Shown: positions 46,269 to 59,304 of the stretch, piece by piece | How the letters are laid out: every line of letters starts with the position of its first letter | Position numbering within the stretch: the first letter of the stretch is position 1 | Assembly: GCF_042477335.2 (NCBI RefSeq) | Contig: NC_091254.1 | Location: 99,597,001-99,661,000 of the forward strand | Reading direction: 5' to 3' | Source of the DNA: Ovis canadensis | Taxonomy: Eukaryota > Chordata > Mammalia > Artiodactyla > Bovidae | DNA length: 64,000 nucleotides | The notes under the pieces: model-generated | Told to the model about the DNA's origin: nothing | What the model saw: the letters and a program-made list of their open reading frames with translations, nothing else | The model's database searches: none | Made by a program: the position numbers and the translations under genes

Positions 46269-49200
46269 CAATTTCAGGCTATCTGCTCTCTGGGCCAAAT
46301 CTAGCTATTTCAGAATTTGGAAATCTTCAGAGGAGAAGCAAGAGCCCGGGAGCTTTGCAGATGGTCAGAACCCGAGTGCCGTTTCGGAGCTGCGTGCTGG
46401 CGGGAGAGCTGATCTGGCTGATACTGGTTATCCACTCCCGGGGGCTTCAAATATGCCCCGCCTTTTCACTTTTCTGATGGAAAAAACTCGGCCTCTGTCT
46501 CAAAGGTCAGACCCTGTTTCCCCTCACCTGGCGTCTAAGCCGCCGTCTCTGCAGCCGGCCCCTCTGTCTGGGGCTCTCCTCCTCACCTGTGCCCTGCGCT
46601 CGCTGTGTCTGACAAGCCTGCGTTCACTTTGTCAGCTGGTTCTATAAATTAACCAAGTCACCGATCCGGAGTAGTAGGGCCGGGCTTCCCTTTTTACTTT
46701 GAGACTGCGATGGAGCTGAGACGCAGCAGCTGGGCCGTCAGGCCGCTGTCAGCCTTGGTGGACAGAGGGGCCCTCGCTTGGCAGGTCCAAGGCCAGCGGG
46801 GTGGGCGGTGCCTGCAGGCTGCTGGGCCCAGGCTCCCTGGACGGGAGAGATACGAGACTGGACAGCGCTGGACCTGTCCCCCGCCCCCTGGGCTTGGGGC
46901 TGCCCGCTTCCTCCTGGACGGCAGGGAGGGGCAGCGGCGTTGGTGGCACTCGGCGCGTGACACGGCCCCCGGCGTGCTTCTCACGGACTATAGCAGTCCC
47001 CACGTCACAGATGAGGAAGCCGGAAACAGCACCAGCCAGCAAGTCAGGGAGGATGAGACCCCCAGCGGCCTGGCCCACCCCCGCGCTCCCCGCGGCCTGC
47101 TCCTCCCAGGGGTCCACACGCGCCCAGGCAGAGGCACGCGTGTCGCGGCCACGCGGCACCGGCCAGCACCGTGCCGCCGCCCCGCCAGCTTCGCGGGCTC
47201 CCCCAGCACCTGCCGGGTCCCCAGCTCGACGCGGGGGCACCGGGAGGCCGGTGACAGATGGTCTGGGTGTGGATGACAACATCCCACAGGGACCTCCATC
47301 CCCACGTGGCCCCGCCTTCCGTGAGGCCATCTCTCTGGAGCCCAGAGCCCCCACGCCTCTCCCAGGAAGCAGCCAGGAGGCTCCAGGCAGCTCCCAGCGC
47401 CCCAGAGGCCGGGGTTCCTTCCCCGAGCTCAGCCTGAGGCGCTTCTCTCCGTCAGCACGGTCAGCTCCAGCGAGAAGCCCCATGTCTGAAGAAACACAGG
47501 GGACGTGGGAGAGGCCCCAAAGGAGGGCTGAGACCAGCCCTGCTCCCCAGCCAGGCTGCCACCTAGGAAGACCCGGGCCTTCCCGCAGCTGCCCTGGAAT
47601 CTGAGAAACCCCGGACAGAGAAGCCTCGAGGCCCAGGGCTGAGCCCCTGGAGACTGGAGAATCCCCGTTTCCCAAGTGCAGCTCACCAGGCACCTCCGCT
47701 GCTGATTGAACCCCAGGACGCGTCTCGTGGAGAAGCCGGGTGGGCCCTGCAGGAGCTCTCAGGACACTTTGTGCAGGGAACAGGGGCCGCTGTCAGCCAA
47801 GTGGAGGAGGCGGGAGGGGACGGCGGGCCTGACCGATTGCGACGGCTCCCTGACCTGCGCCCCAGCCCTGAGACACCCCGGGCTGGTGCTGAGCAGACAG
47901 CAGCAGAGGCTGGGCCTCAGGCCTCCCCCGGGAGCCTTCCATACCAGCCTCGGCCAGCGCTGGGGCCCTGGCCCCGGGGTCTGCCTCCAGCTGCCCACTG
48001 AGGGCTGGGACCCCAGGTGGAAAGAGCTGTTGGGTCTCCATCCTACAGGCGAGGGCAAGAGAAGCTACTGAGTTCAACTGAGCACCAACTCCGTGAACGC
48101 CGTCTGTGCCCAGGTCCACGTGAGGTCGACCCAGAGCGCACAGCGAGCGGGCTGGATGCCTTGTGAGGAAACGGACACCTGGAGCCGCCGGGATTCCGCT
48201 GCCCTTGGTGTGGCCGTGGCCTGGCAGGGGCTTGTCAACATCCCCAGGGAGCCCCAGGTACAGCTGAGCCTGAGAGCCTCCGTGCCCGGGGTAGGAGCAG
48301 TGGGGCTCTGCCCGGGGGTGCCCCTGGGGGGGCGCCTCTTCGGTCACTGCAGACGCTGCGAGAGCTGTTGGGCGGACAGTCTTGGAGGGAAAGGGGTTCT
48401 TGAACAGACGAGTCTTCTCAGCTCGATTTCAGCCCGGGCCTTGCCCCACGCTACAGCCTGAGCTCGCTCCTTCCTGGAACCGGGTCCCTTCTGTCCGTCC
48501 TGACTTTGAGGCTGAATCAGCACAAACACGCAGTCAGGTCCGTGAACTGCCGCTTGACGCTGCAGCCATGCAGGCGGCTGGCATCCATCACGGCGGGGGT
48601 GTGGCCGTGGTCACTTTGGATAAAACGACCCGAGAGGCAAAACCGAGGTGCAGCCGCCCACCTCCCGTCAGCAGCCTCCGCTCCCCGTCCACCTCCCGTA
48701 ACTCGGGGACCGAAACGCCCCCCCTCCTGGGTTCTCCTTTAAAGCTCAGCTCATTTACCCCGAAAAGTGGTAAAAAGCAGGTAAGTTCACTTTTTTCAAT
48801 ACGCAAATAGATGGAAAAGGCCTAGGAGGTTTACTTTCTTTGAGACGTTTCTATTCCTTTAGGAACAGGACCTGAAGGATTGCAAGCTGGTTTCCCCGCC
48901 ATCTCTCATATTCTACATGTCCTTCAGGTAAGGGACCACCTGCCCAGGTCCCCACGGGCTGTACCAGAAGGTCCGTGCAGCTCACAGCCTTGGCGGCGGT
49001 GTGGCTGGCACCCCGGATACCAGTCGCCTACAAGGAAGGATCCCCGTCCCTGAGTGAGGGCCCCTCCACCCCGCACCCTCTGCGTGTGCGGACCCCACCT
49101 GGCTATCGGCGCCCCCCATGGGGCTTGGGCAAGGGGGCTGCACGGTTCTGCCAATGCCGGTGCTGCCTGCTGGGCCAGGAGTGACACACCCTTTGTCCTG

Positions 49201-50546
49201 GACAGGGTCTCCTGACCCCTGCCGGACCCGTGGCCCGTGGGCCACCGTGAGAGCTCGCAGTCAGGCAACACAGCTCTGGATGTGGCCTTCCTACAATGAC
49301 CGGCAGAGCGGATAGTCCACAGCAAGACGGAGCAACGTGGGGAAGCGGCAATTAATAGGTGATTGGCAAGTCTGGCAGCACCGCAGGAAGGCCAAGACCT
49401 GCTTACAGAGCTGACACCAACCACGCTCACACACAATTTTTAGGAACGCCTGCGATGCAAGGCCACAGGGAAATGAGGGCAAGGTGAGGACAGACACGGG
49501 ATTCAGGGGCTGGGTCCCTGGGGCGGGGGGAGGGGGCTGGCGTGGGTGGGGCGACGTGCAGTCACGAGGTTCAAGGTCGGTACGCTCAAGCCCTAGCTGT
49601 GCTTGGTGTGTGCGTTTATAACACTCAGTGTGTTATCAGAAGTAACCAGCGAGGGACTCCCTGGCCAAGGATGAAAGTGTGTTGATCCAGTGTGCACATC
49701 CGAGTTTGGTCAGATAGGGATTGATAACGTATTGATTAATAAAGTGATGGGTAGACAGATGAGCTGATAATCGGTGATGCTGTAAAGCTTGACCACCCCC
49801 AAAATCTCCCTTGCTGAGGTGATATCTGGGAGGAGAAGATTACAGGGAACACTGATTTAAGGCAACAGAGAACCAGGGCCAGGCCGCGTTTCTTTCACAG
49901 AAACACCGACGGTGTCGACGTCTCGCACTGCGGGGCCCAGACGCCCCCTCCAGTCCCGCCGTGGGCCTCCCCGAGCGGTGCCAGGTGTCTGCAGCGACTT
50001 GTCCGTCTCATCAGCAGAGCTCCTAGAAAAGGAGGCCCCTGGGTGGGGGGCCGGGGGTGGCCCCTAGAGCCCCAGAGGTGTGAGGGAGCCAGAAAGAGCA
50101 CAGAACCGTGGTTCCGGCTCCTGCGGGGTCCACTGGGCGCAGAGAGGAGCACAGAGGACCTGGGGGCCAGCTCGGGCGCCCGGGCCAAGACACGGCGTCC
50201 TGACGGCGGCTCAGAGCCCGGCCCGAGCCCCCAGCGCCGCCCGCTGACGGGGCAGTCCAGGCAGCCTGGGGGGCCCTGCATGGGGGCGCCTCTCTTGGGA
50301 CCTGACCTTTCGCCCAGGGCCCCCAGCAGAGCCAGGTTCCCCCTCGGAGCCCAGGCGGCCTGCGCTGACGTGCTAGGCAGGGATGCAAATCACAGACTTG
50401 TCCAGGGCTCCGGCTCGAGGGCGCCCTTCCCAGCACATCTTCCTGGAAGGCAGGACTATCCTGGGCGGAGAATGCCTTGCATGATCCCGGAACAAGGAGT
50501 TAGCGTGTGGCTCCACGTGGTGCACGCTAAGTTGCTTCAGTTGAGC
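46269..50546. other. GC-rich intergenic block
   Basis: Long open frames of up to 314 codons occur on both strands with Ala/Gly/Pro/Arg/Ser-rich composition, as expected from GC content. A consensus splice donor follows the + frame at 48382-48780. No gene is identified. Confidence 0.4.
46985..47050 (+). mobile_element. Possible MIR remnant
   Basis: CACGTCACAGATGAGGAAGC, then CAGCCAGCAAGTCAGGGAGG, matches the MIR core weakly over about 65 bp. Confidence 0.35.
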
Positions 50547-50668
50547 CTAGAGAAGGAAACGGCAACCCACTCCAGTCTTCCTGCCTGGAGAATCCTGTGG
50601 ACAGAGGAGCCTGACCTGCTACAGTCCATGAGGTCACAAGGAGCCAGACACGGCTGAACAGCAGCAAC
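50547..50668 (+). mobile_element. Bov-tA SINE 3' half (left arm of an inverted pair)
   Basis: GAAACGGCAACCCACTCCAG, GTGGACAGAGGAGCCTGACC and GAGCCAGACACGGCTGAAC, followed directly by a reverse copy. Confidence 0.9.
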
Positions 50669-50841
50669 AGACTGCAGCCCCCCAGGCTCCTGTGTCCATG
50701 GGGTTCTCCAGGCAGGAACACCGGAGAGGGCCGCCATGCCCTCCTCCAGGGGGTCTTCCCCACCCAGGGGCGGAACCCACGTCTCTTGTCTCCTGCGTTG
50801 GCAGAAGGGCTCTTCACCACTAGTGCCACCTGGGAAGCTTT
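50669..50841 (-). mobile_element. Bov-tA SINE, reverse (right arm of an inverted pair)
   Basis: GACTGCAGCCCCCCAGGCTC, GGGTTCTCCAGGCAGGAAC and CTCCTGCGTTGGCAGAAGGG, ending in CCACCTGGGAAGC. Confidence 0.9.
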
Positions 50842-52717
50842 GTTTCTTTGTAGGAAATAAGGTAATAACCACCCCAGAGCCGGACCATCTAGGAGTTGGC
50901 CGGAGGATTCACTGTCAAGGAGCTTTGTGACCTCCATGAGCCCCCACTTTTATAGTCCCCGTGAGTAAGGCAGATGGTGGCCCCTCTTGTATATTGAGGT
51001 GCTGGAACTCTGCGCCTGGACACCCCCCACCCCAGACACAAGCTCCAACTCCCAGGCCCTTGAAGACGCAGAGCTCCTGCAGAGGGGCGCCTGGAAGCCC
51101 CTCTTGTCCACCTGCCTGCACAGAAGCGCCATCGAAGCTCTGGAGGTTGTTGTTGTCCTTCTGAGGGCTCCGGTCAACAACACCTGCCCCCACCAGTCTG
51201 GGAAGCATCGTTAATACCGTTAGACACTGTCTGTGAGGCTCCTGACCTCATCGGAGAAAGTGCTCTGTGAGTCCGAGGGATTAAAAATAGAAGCAAAACC
51301 AGAAGACGTCTGCGCGCAAGGGTGAAAATTTCCTGTGCCGCTCGATCGGCCGGCGTCTGACCGAAGGTGAAGGGCAGAGCTGGGAGGCCAGGGAGTGGAG
51401 GGTGACCGCCGGGGGAGCAGCCGGCGGGGCGGGCAGACGCCAGTGTCCCTGGGAGGCCTGTCCAGGCGGCACTTGGATGCTCACAGTAGCCCGCACCTTG
51501 CAGCCCACCACTCCCGGGGGTTGCACGGCCAGGCACCTGAGGGGTCGGGGACACGGGCCCCATCGTTCCCTGGACCCGAGCCTCACCCCCCGGGGAAGGC
51601 ATGACCAGAAGCCTCTCAGCCGCCAGCCCGTCCCATGGCGCTTTGCAGCAAGGATCTGGTCGAACCTTTGCAGGGCCCAGGGTCCCTCTCCTCCTGCCTG
51701 GAGGTGGCGGCCCGCAGAGGCTGGAGCCTTGACCTGAGCACGGCTGCCTTGCTCTGAGCCCGAGTGCCGCCGCTTTTCGCCGCTTCCCCAGCACTTCGTT
51801 GTGAAGCATTTTGAGCTTCCCACGTGCACACAGCTGTGTGCCCACCGTCCGGTGCTGCACAAACGCCGCTTGACCCTTCTGCCCGGGCCTCCGCTCCGAA
51901 GCCTTCATGCTATTTCTGCTTCAGGTTACATCGCCAACAGGACACGAGCCCCTCCTCAGCCCAGCTCTGCCACATCCTGGCCGTGTAATCTCCGGCGGCC
52001 AGCCCCTGCCGGTGCCTCGTCTGAAGAGGGGCCCACATGCAGACCCGTCAGGACGACACTGCACGGCTGTGTTAGCGCACCTCAGTCGCCCGACCGTGGG
52101 CAGATGGAGACCCTGCGGGACTCGTCTCCTTGTTCCAACGTGGCCGTCTCCAAAGCAGCTTTCCCGGAAGGCCGGAACTGCACGACGTCATTCCCAAGCA
52201 GGCAGAAGACGGAGGGGAGAGCTGACACAGGAGCCCAGGGACCACTTGGCGCTGGACACACAGGGCTGCCCGCGGCCACCTGCCCACGGCGTGAGCGCGG
52301 GGACCCAGCGTGTGCCGAGACTCTGGACGAAGGAAATAGGCCGGCCCCGCGATTCAGGCGTCTGCTGATCTGTGCTGTGTCAGAGTTCCTACCCATGAAT
52401 AGTTTCAAACATAGAGAACGCTGGAAAAATAACCCATTGCGCTGGACTGTCCGCCTTCTTTCTCCTGCAGATCCGTTTCATGTAGACGCGGTGGCCCTTT
52501 ACCCCCAAGAACCTCACTCAGCCACACTCCTGTCACAGGACCCTTGCTGGCCCAGCGGCCCGCCCGCACCTCCAACCACAGAGCTGGGCGAGGCTTGGCC
52601 TCTCGTCAGTCCAGTTGGGCAAAAGTTTGTTCGGGTCTTTCCGTGAGACTTTTTTCTTTTTTGTCAATTCAGTATTCATTTCTACATCTGTTTTGTCTTC
52701 CCAAACATTCTCTCCTT
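50842..52717. other. GC-rich intergenic block
   Basis: Chance open frames on both strands. No repeat or exon recognised. Confidence 0.45.
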
Positions 52718-53028
52718 TTCAATTCAGTCGCTCAGTCATGCCTGACTCTTTGCGACCCCATGGACTGCAGCATGCCAGGCCGCCCTGTCCATCACCAACT
52801 CCTGGAGCTTGCTCAAACTCATGTCCATTGAGTCGGTGATGCCACCCAACCATCTCATCCTCTGTCGTCCCCTTCTCCTCTGCCCTCAATCTTTCCCAGC
52901 ATCAGGGGCTTTCCCAATGAGTCAGCTCTTTGCATCAGGTGGCCAGAGTATTGGAGTTTCAGCTTCAGCATCAGTCCTTCCAACGAACATCCAGGAGTGA
53001 TTTCCTTTAGGACAGTCTCCCACAAAAG
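52718..53028 (-). mobile_element. BovB LINE 3' fragment
   Basis: AATTCAGTCGCTCAGTCATG, TCTGTCGTCCCCTTCTCCTC, CAATGAGTCAGCTCTTTGC and CAACGAACATCCAGGAGTG. About 310 bp of the reversed ORF2 end and 3' region. Confidence 0.93.
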
Positions 53029-54751
53029 CTCATGTCTCTTCATCGGGAAGCACACAGACCCCTCACCCCTTCATGCCGTTCATGATCTCAGAGCCAGTTT
53101 ACCCTCACACAGGAAAAAAGTCCCTCAGACACACCCACCTTCTCTAAGAGATGCATTGCTGCCTTCCTTAGTAACTGCTGTTACAATGAAGATCTTCTTT
53201 CTTATAGCTCAAAACAGCTAGAACAGGAGCAGCAATTCAGAAGAACTGAAGTCGTGAGCCGGGCCCTCTCCAGGGGTCTTGGTTGCTGCCAAAAACAACA
53301 GACGCTTGAAATTTCCTTGGATTTTATCAAAGAATCTTAATTCCTTTGTATCGCATCCTGTTTAAGAGCCAGGTACAGAAATTCCTGGGCTGGTTTTTTG
53401 AATGTCCCTGTGTACTTTGTGGGAAGTTTTGGAATTTGCCCTTTCAGCAATACATTCAAGTCTTCCTTGAGCCTCAAATACAAAGACATTCTTCACCTAA
53501 AGGGAAGAAATCCCGGTTAAACTTGGTACAAACCGGGCCTGGTGAGGCTGTGCCACCTGGACAGCGGCTCTGGCCCACCTCCTGACAGGGGGTGGTGGTG
53601 GTCACGTCCTTGCCCACCTCCCCGGGCCATCAGGGTGAGACACGGGGCGTGGAGGCGGTTGAAAGCATCACCTGAGACGGGAGTGAAGTGGGTGATCTCT
53701 CCCTGCCATCGTCCCCCAGACCCTCAACCCTGGACCACCAGCCTCCCACCCTGAGGATCTCAGCAGTGCTAACCATTCCTCCCTGGGAGCATCCAGGCCC
53801 TGAGCTCACGTCCTGCCTCGGGAGCCTGTCTCGGTCCCCAGCGGTGGGACTGGAGGACCAGAAGGGGCTCAGGTGCGGACAGTGCCACCCAGAGTCACGT
53901 CCACACGGCTGGCATCCTCGAAGGAAGCGGGAACCTTGGACCCAGACGCAGAGAAGCCATGTGGAGACGGGGGCAGAGACGGCAGAGATGCTCCTACGGG
54001 CCGAGGACAGCCCGCCGCCTCCACCGGCACCCCACTGGGCTCTGGGGGGAGCCAGGGCTGCAGGCACCGCGCCCCAGACTGGCTGTCGAGCAGGCCGCGC
54101 GGCCGCGGTGCTCAGCTGGTGGGCTCGGCAGTCACCTCTGGAGGCAGTCACGGCTGAGAAAGGCCGCCTTGTCCGCAGAACAGCCACGGCTGTGCCCAGG
54201 AGGGGGACTCGCGCACGGTGAGAGGAAGCATCAGCCTCACGGCAGTGGCAGGGAGACGGGGAAGCAAGGGGGGCTTTCCAGGGCCCCAGCCGCACTGCAA
54301 CCCAAAGAGGCCTCGGGAGCTGCTTCCTGTGGTTCTTCTAAACGATCGTAGCAGCACGCGGACTCACACGCTCTCTCCCCGAACAGCAGACAGGCGTGCC
54401 TGCCCAGGCCCTGTGCCGAGGAGGTGCTCTGCGTGGGGCGGGCGGCCGCTCACCCAGCCTCCAGTGAAGCCACTCGGTCGCTGAAAAGTCCCTGGGTGGC
54501 GGGAGGGGTGCTGGCTGCTTCTCTGGGTCAAGTAGAAAATGCCACCTCCACCTCCACGACAGCAAACACCAGGAACACAGAAGGCCTCCCTCTGTGGCCC
54601 CACTGTTTACTCACTACCGAGAAGCAGGGGCCACAGCACCTGGGTATGCCCACCCCGCTTCTCACAGTCCTCAGCAGGGGCCCACCACAGCCGACTCCCT
54701 GGCCACGTGCCGATTCAGGCACTGGCAAATGACGCACCCCCGCCTGTGTTT
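53029..54751. other. Intergenic single-copy block
   Basis: AT-rich at the left, GC-rich from 53.5 kb. Nothing recognised. Confidence 0.45.
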
Positions 54752-55056
54752 TTAAAAGGCAGACAAGTGTCATATAATATCGCTCATGTGTGGAATCTAA
54801 AAAAAAAAAAAAGGATTTCTAATGAACTTAGATACCAAACAGAGATGGACTCGTGGACATGAAGAAACTGTGGTGACATTCGGTGACTGCACCACACGGG
54901 GAGCTCCGCCCAACACTCTGTAACAACCTGAGCGCAAGAAGAGCCTGCAGGAGCGTGTCTGTGTAACTGATTCGTCTTGCTGCACAGCTGAAACTAACAG
55001 ATCATTGTACATCAACTCTCCTTAAATCTTTAAAAATTATTTATTAAAAAGGCAGA
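54752..55056 (+). mobile_element. L1 3' end
   Basis: CATATAATATCGCTCATGTG, TGGAATCTAAAAAAAA, GTACATCAACTCTCC and a poly-A-like AAATTATTTATTAAAAAGG tail. The piece GGCAGACAAG occurs at both edges (54759-54768 and 55050-55059), a likely target-site duplication. Confidence 0.8.
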
Positions 55057-58000
55057 CAAGAGAAGAGCCTGTGAGACGTGTCTCCTGACCTTTCCTTTAA
55101 ACAGTGGATGTGGGGAGGTTGGGGGGAGGAGCTCTTCAAAACCAGAGGCCTGCACCCCCGGTTCTCATCCTCCTGTGGGCTGACCGCATAACGCAAGCTG
55201 TACCCTGAGAGCTTGGAGTCTACATTTCCTAATGACCTAAGGTTTGGGGTTGAATTAAATATTGACGCGAACTCCAGAAATATCCACAAGGAAACACAGC
55301 AACAGTGGAGTATCGATTGTGCTGAGCTGCTTAATAATTAATTCACTCGCCCCGGGCTTTGAGTGTCTCTCTGTCCGTCAGCATCACAGGCAGATACCTG
55401 GTGAGGGGCTGCAGCTCAGAGCCCACCCCGCCCCCGCCCCCACGTCTCCAGTCCCCAGCAGAGTGGGAGGCAGAGGGCTGCGTCCCACCTGCCCGGGTGA
55501 GGGGTCTGCGGCGGGACCCTCTAAGCTCACGCCTCGGAGGGGCCCGGGAGGAGCTCCGGGTGAGCCTCGAGGGGCCCCCGGTGGCGTCCTCGTGATGTGG
55601 ACTTTATGGCCTTGCTTCAACCTGATGAGTGTTTTGAACGTGGTTAGAAGTCTGTGAGCTCAGCTCTGAGGCCATTTCTGTCTCAAAGCGGGGACCCCAA
55701 GGCTTGTTTACATGGCCCTAGGGGAGCTAAGAACCAGAAATACTGGTCTCATCCCAGCCTCTGCAGGAGAACCGTGCCTCACAGCCACACAGAGCATCAA
55801 GCCTCTCGTCTTGTGCCCTGAGATTAGATTAGTAGCCCTGAGCCACTCAATGGGGCATGGGGAGGCTCTGGTTCCAGGAGTCTTACCTGACTCGAAGGCC
55901 TGATCACGTTACGAATCTAACAGCTAAATAGGTGAAAATAATCTTGCTCCAAGGATTTGCCAACAGGAAGAGCCCTGGATCATCCGGTGGTGTTTTCGTG
56001 TTTTGTTTTTCCCAACAAGTACGTGAGATGATGGACTTCCTCGTTCCAGGAGAAATACGAGTGCCAGGTCTCAGGGTGGACACCCCCTCCCTCCTCAGGG
56101 CCAGCTACCCCCTGGAGGGGAGGGGGGCCGGCACCCAGCCCAGATCCCACGGGGATTCAGGGCTTCCAGCAAAGGCTCTGGGCTCGGGGGAGCAGACAGC
56201 TGGCCTCCGAGTTCACCCCAGATGATTCAGACAGTCCTGCACGTGGGAAAGGGTAATGGGCCGCGCTCGCAGGGTGAGGAGTGATGGGGAGCGGGTGTGG
56301 TCATCAGAGCCTCAGAGGAGCAAAGGCCGGGCACATGGGTGCTGACCGGGGCCTGGCCAGGCCGGCAGGAGCACGCCAGGCCCTCTGCCCCAGGTCTCGA
56401 TCTGACCCTCTAAACGCGCAGGCTTCAGGACCTAAGAAGCGTGACTGTTTCAGTTCTGGCTTCACTGTGCTGCCCGGGACTTCAGGGTTTAAGCAAGGAG
56501 AACCCAGAAGAGAGTAAACGCGGGACTGGAGGCCCAGAAAGCACCTTTCACACCTACATTTGCTCAGTCACACTGTTGCAGCCACGCGCTCCGGGAAACA
56601 CACTCACTCAGAAGGACAGTGCAGAGAGCAGAGTGCGGTTTACTACACCAGGGGGCCCAGGGCAGAGTCTCCTCTCAGCCAAGGACTCCGACTCTTTTTC
56701 TGTGAAAACCTTATATATCCTAAGTGTACGTGCTCAAACCCACCTCCCCAAATTCTCTGAAACTAGTCTGAACAAAGGAAAAGAAAGATTCAATCAAAGT
56801 TAGCCCGTGATTCTATGCCTTAAGCCCGTGATTCTATGCCTTAAGCCCAGGTGGTTAACAGTGGACAATTATCAACAGGCCTGTGGTCATACCCCAGCAA
56901 GCACAACACACAGATAATCAGGGAGTTATCTCAGGCGACAGAGAGTCTAGGTGTGAGCCCGGGGCTCTTCCATGCGGGGGAGGGGGCTGGGTTTCCAGCT
57001 GGTGTGTCGTGTCCATGGATACTGGACACAAAGCTCACAGCCCGTGGTCCGGCCCGAGATGGGCCCTGCTTTCGAGACCCAGCCTGCGCTGTTTCCTCCT
57101 TCTTTCCTGCAGTCGCTGACCTATTCATCCACACCCTCACTCCCTCATGCTTCTGCCCACAGGCGCTCCTCACCGAGGCAGGAGCTGCCTTGTCTGGACG
57201 CAGCCAGTCGCGCTCCTTGCAGACATGCTGGACCCCAGTTTGGGGGCGCGGGAGGGGCGGGGGCGTCCACTGTTTGTCAGTGGAGAACGGCAGGGCGCTC
57301 ACTGTCAGCCTTGTCTGCTCTAAAGTTGGAGGAACATCAGGAAGCTCGGGAGTCCCACATTTTACTGCCAGCTCGAGGGGTCCCTGGGGACACGGGGGCG
57401 GCCGGCCCTCTGGCAAGTGCTTCCCTCGGGCCCATCGGGGTCCAGAAGTCCTCGCTCTGCCTGGATGGGGCATCCTGGCCACCACGGGCCTGTCCCCTCT
57501 GCTCCTCCAGGCCCCCCCGAGCCCCCAAGGTGTGGTCAGACACCCTCACTCCTCAAGGAGGGACAGAGCCCCCAGCTCTTGTCCTGTGCTCATCCTGGGG
57601 CCCCGCCCCGCCCTGCACACCCGCTCCCCCCAACCATGAACAGGCTCAGTATCAGCTGATTAAAGAGAAACATTGTTACAGAATATTTGAGGGTCCCTGG
57701 AAGCAGCCCTCTCGCACAGCTTCTGGTGAGAATGCACATTTCTCAGGACGCAGCAGATCTCTCACACGGCATCTCGCGCGGGTTGGTGGGGCTCCGTCCC
57801 AGGCTCTGGCTCAGCCCCCGCCCCAAGCCTTGTCTGAAGCCCCCACCACCCCACTCATGCTTGAACCAGCCACCCAGGAAGAACTTCTCTGGGCCACGCA
57901 GAGCCTCAAGCCACCAAATCAACCAGAAGGTGTTTATTAAAAAGCTCTGAAATTCAAAGAGCAGTCGGAGGCAGGACTCTGAGATAATAACAGTAATGAT

Positions 58001-58574
58001 GATGCCTTTGAGAGTACGGAACAGATTGGAGCGACCGCTCAGAGTGATTGCATGGACCCTACATGCATGGGGAAGAGACATGTCTCCCCTGAAGGAGAGC
58101 TGGTGAGCCCACTTCCCATTTCACAGCAGGAAGTGGGGCCCAGGGGGGTGGAGCGCTGTTTGCAGGGGCACCTGCTTCTGAGATCTGGGAGGGGAGGGTT
58201 GGGCCGCCTCCAGCCCTGTTAGAAACACGTGCTCTGTCCACTGTGAGGCCCTGAGACTCCTGGGTCCCGAAATGTTCCTGAACTTTCCACGGAGCTTTGG
58301 CCAACCCTGCTTTTAACTCTCAACATGCAGAAGAGGCCTGGAGAGTGTTTAGAACAAACAATGGCATTTTGCCGTTTAAAACCTCAAATGACCTCCGATT
58401 TTCAGACACCAGCCTTTGAAGTTTATTATCACGCAGCCTCTTTGATCAAAGCTTCCCACCCTCCTGAGATCTTGGGCCCTGCACGGAGCTCAGCACGAGC
58501 ACAGCTACTGTGAAGAGAGAGTCAGGAAATCGAAGCTGAGTACAAAGGAGCTGCGAACACCCTGCCCGACCTCT
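55057..58574. other. Intergenic, around LTR-like copy A
   Basis: Outside copy A (56548-56955) this is single-copy GC-rich sequence. The 322-codon + frame at 56972-57940 overlaps a 262-codon frame in another phase, and neither looks like a protein. Confidence 0.45.
56548..56955. mobile_element. LTR-like repeat, copy A
   Basis: Shares blocks with a second copy 2 kb away: GCCACGCGCTCCGGGAAACA, TCAGAAGGACAGTGCAGA, GCAGAGTCTCCTCTCAGCCA. It contains a 21-bp exact tandem duplication (CCCGTGATTCTATGCCTTAAG) at about 56804-56846. The class (retroviral LTR) is inferred. Confidence 0.55.
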
Positions 58575-59215
58575 TGTTTTGTAGCCACGCGCTCCGGGAA
58601 ACAAACTCCCTCAGAAGGACAGTGCAGATAGGGGAGTGCACTTTATTACACCAGCGGGCCCGAGGCAGAGTCTCCTCTCAGCCAAGGGCCCCGACCAGCA
58701 TTTGTGAAAATCTTTTATACCCCATGTGCACGTGTCTGAACCCACCACTCCAAATTCCTTGAGACCTACATAAACCAAAGAACATACAATCCCAATAACC
58801 CCATCATTCACCTGCTATGTGCTCATGCGCTCAAACAGTCAAACAATTAGCCAGTAATCAATACACCCAAGGTTATACTCTGATAGATACAGAAAAATGT
58901 ATGGCCTGTCTGGAGGAAGGGGTGATAGCGTATGTTTTCTCTTAGGCGATGAGTAACCTAGATACGATCTTCAAGGCTCCCCGGTCTGGAGGGGGTCTTA
59001 CCCTTCTGTTGTTGTTTTCATAGGCGCTAAACACAGAGTTCAGAGTCCATTGGAAAGGTGGCCGAGCATGATCAGCATGAACAGGCCTCAGATGGAGTCC
59101 AGGCCCCATGAATTCCTTCTTCAGGACAGGTGTCCCACAAGGTCTTTATCGCCAAGCAGTTGGAGAAATAAACGTGATCCAGCCAGTGAATAAAACTGAA
59201 CTCAGTGATTTAAGA
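58575..59215. mobile_element. LTR-like repeat, copy B
   Basis: Same orientation as copy A, with matching GCCACGCGCTCCGGGAAACA, CAGAAGGACAGTGCAGAT and GAGTCTCCTCTCAGCCAAGG. It extends further right (GGAGAAATAAACGTGATCCA). No retroviral coding sequence was recognised between the copies. Confidence 0.5.
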
Positions 59216-59304
59216 CAAAATGGGGAACAGCCACACATGTTGGCAGAAAGCTGTCTTTTTCCTTAAGTGAGAAAACAAGTCAACATACTATGGAGACAAC
59301 AGGA

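Noticed and set aside
46749..47693. 314-codon frame on the minus strand with a 267-codon frame opposite
   Set aside because: Overlapping long frames on both strands in a GC-rich block, with no motif, splice site or start context. Chance.
56972..57940. 322-codon + strand frame overlapping a 262-codon frame in another phase
   Set aside because: Low-complexity Pro/Ser/Ala composition, two competing frames, partly inside an LTR-like repeat. No domain visible.
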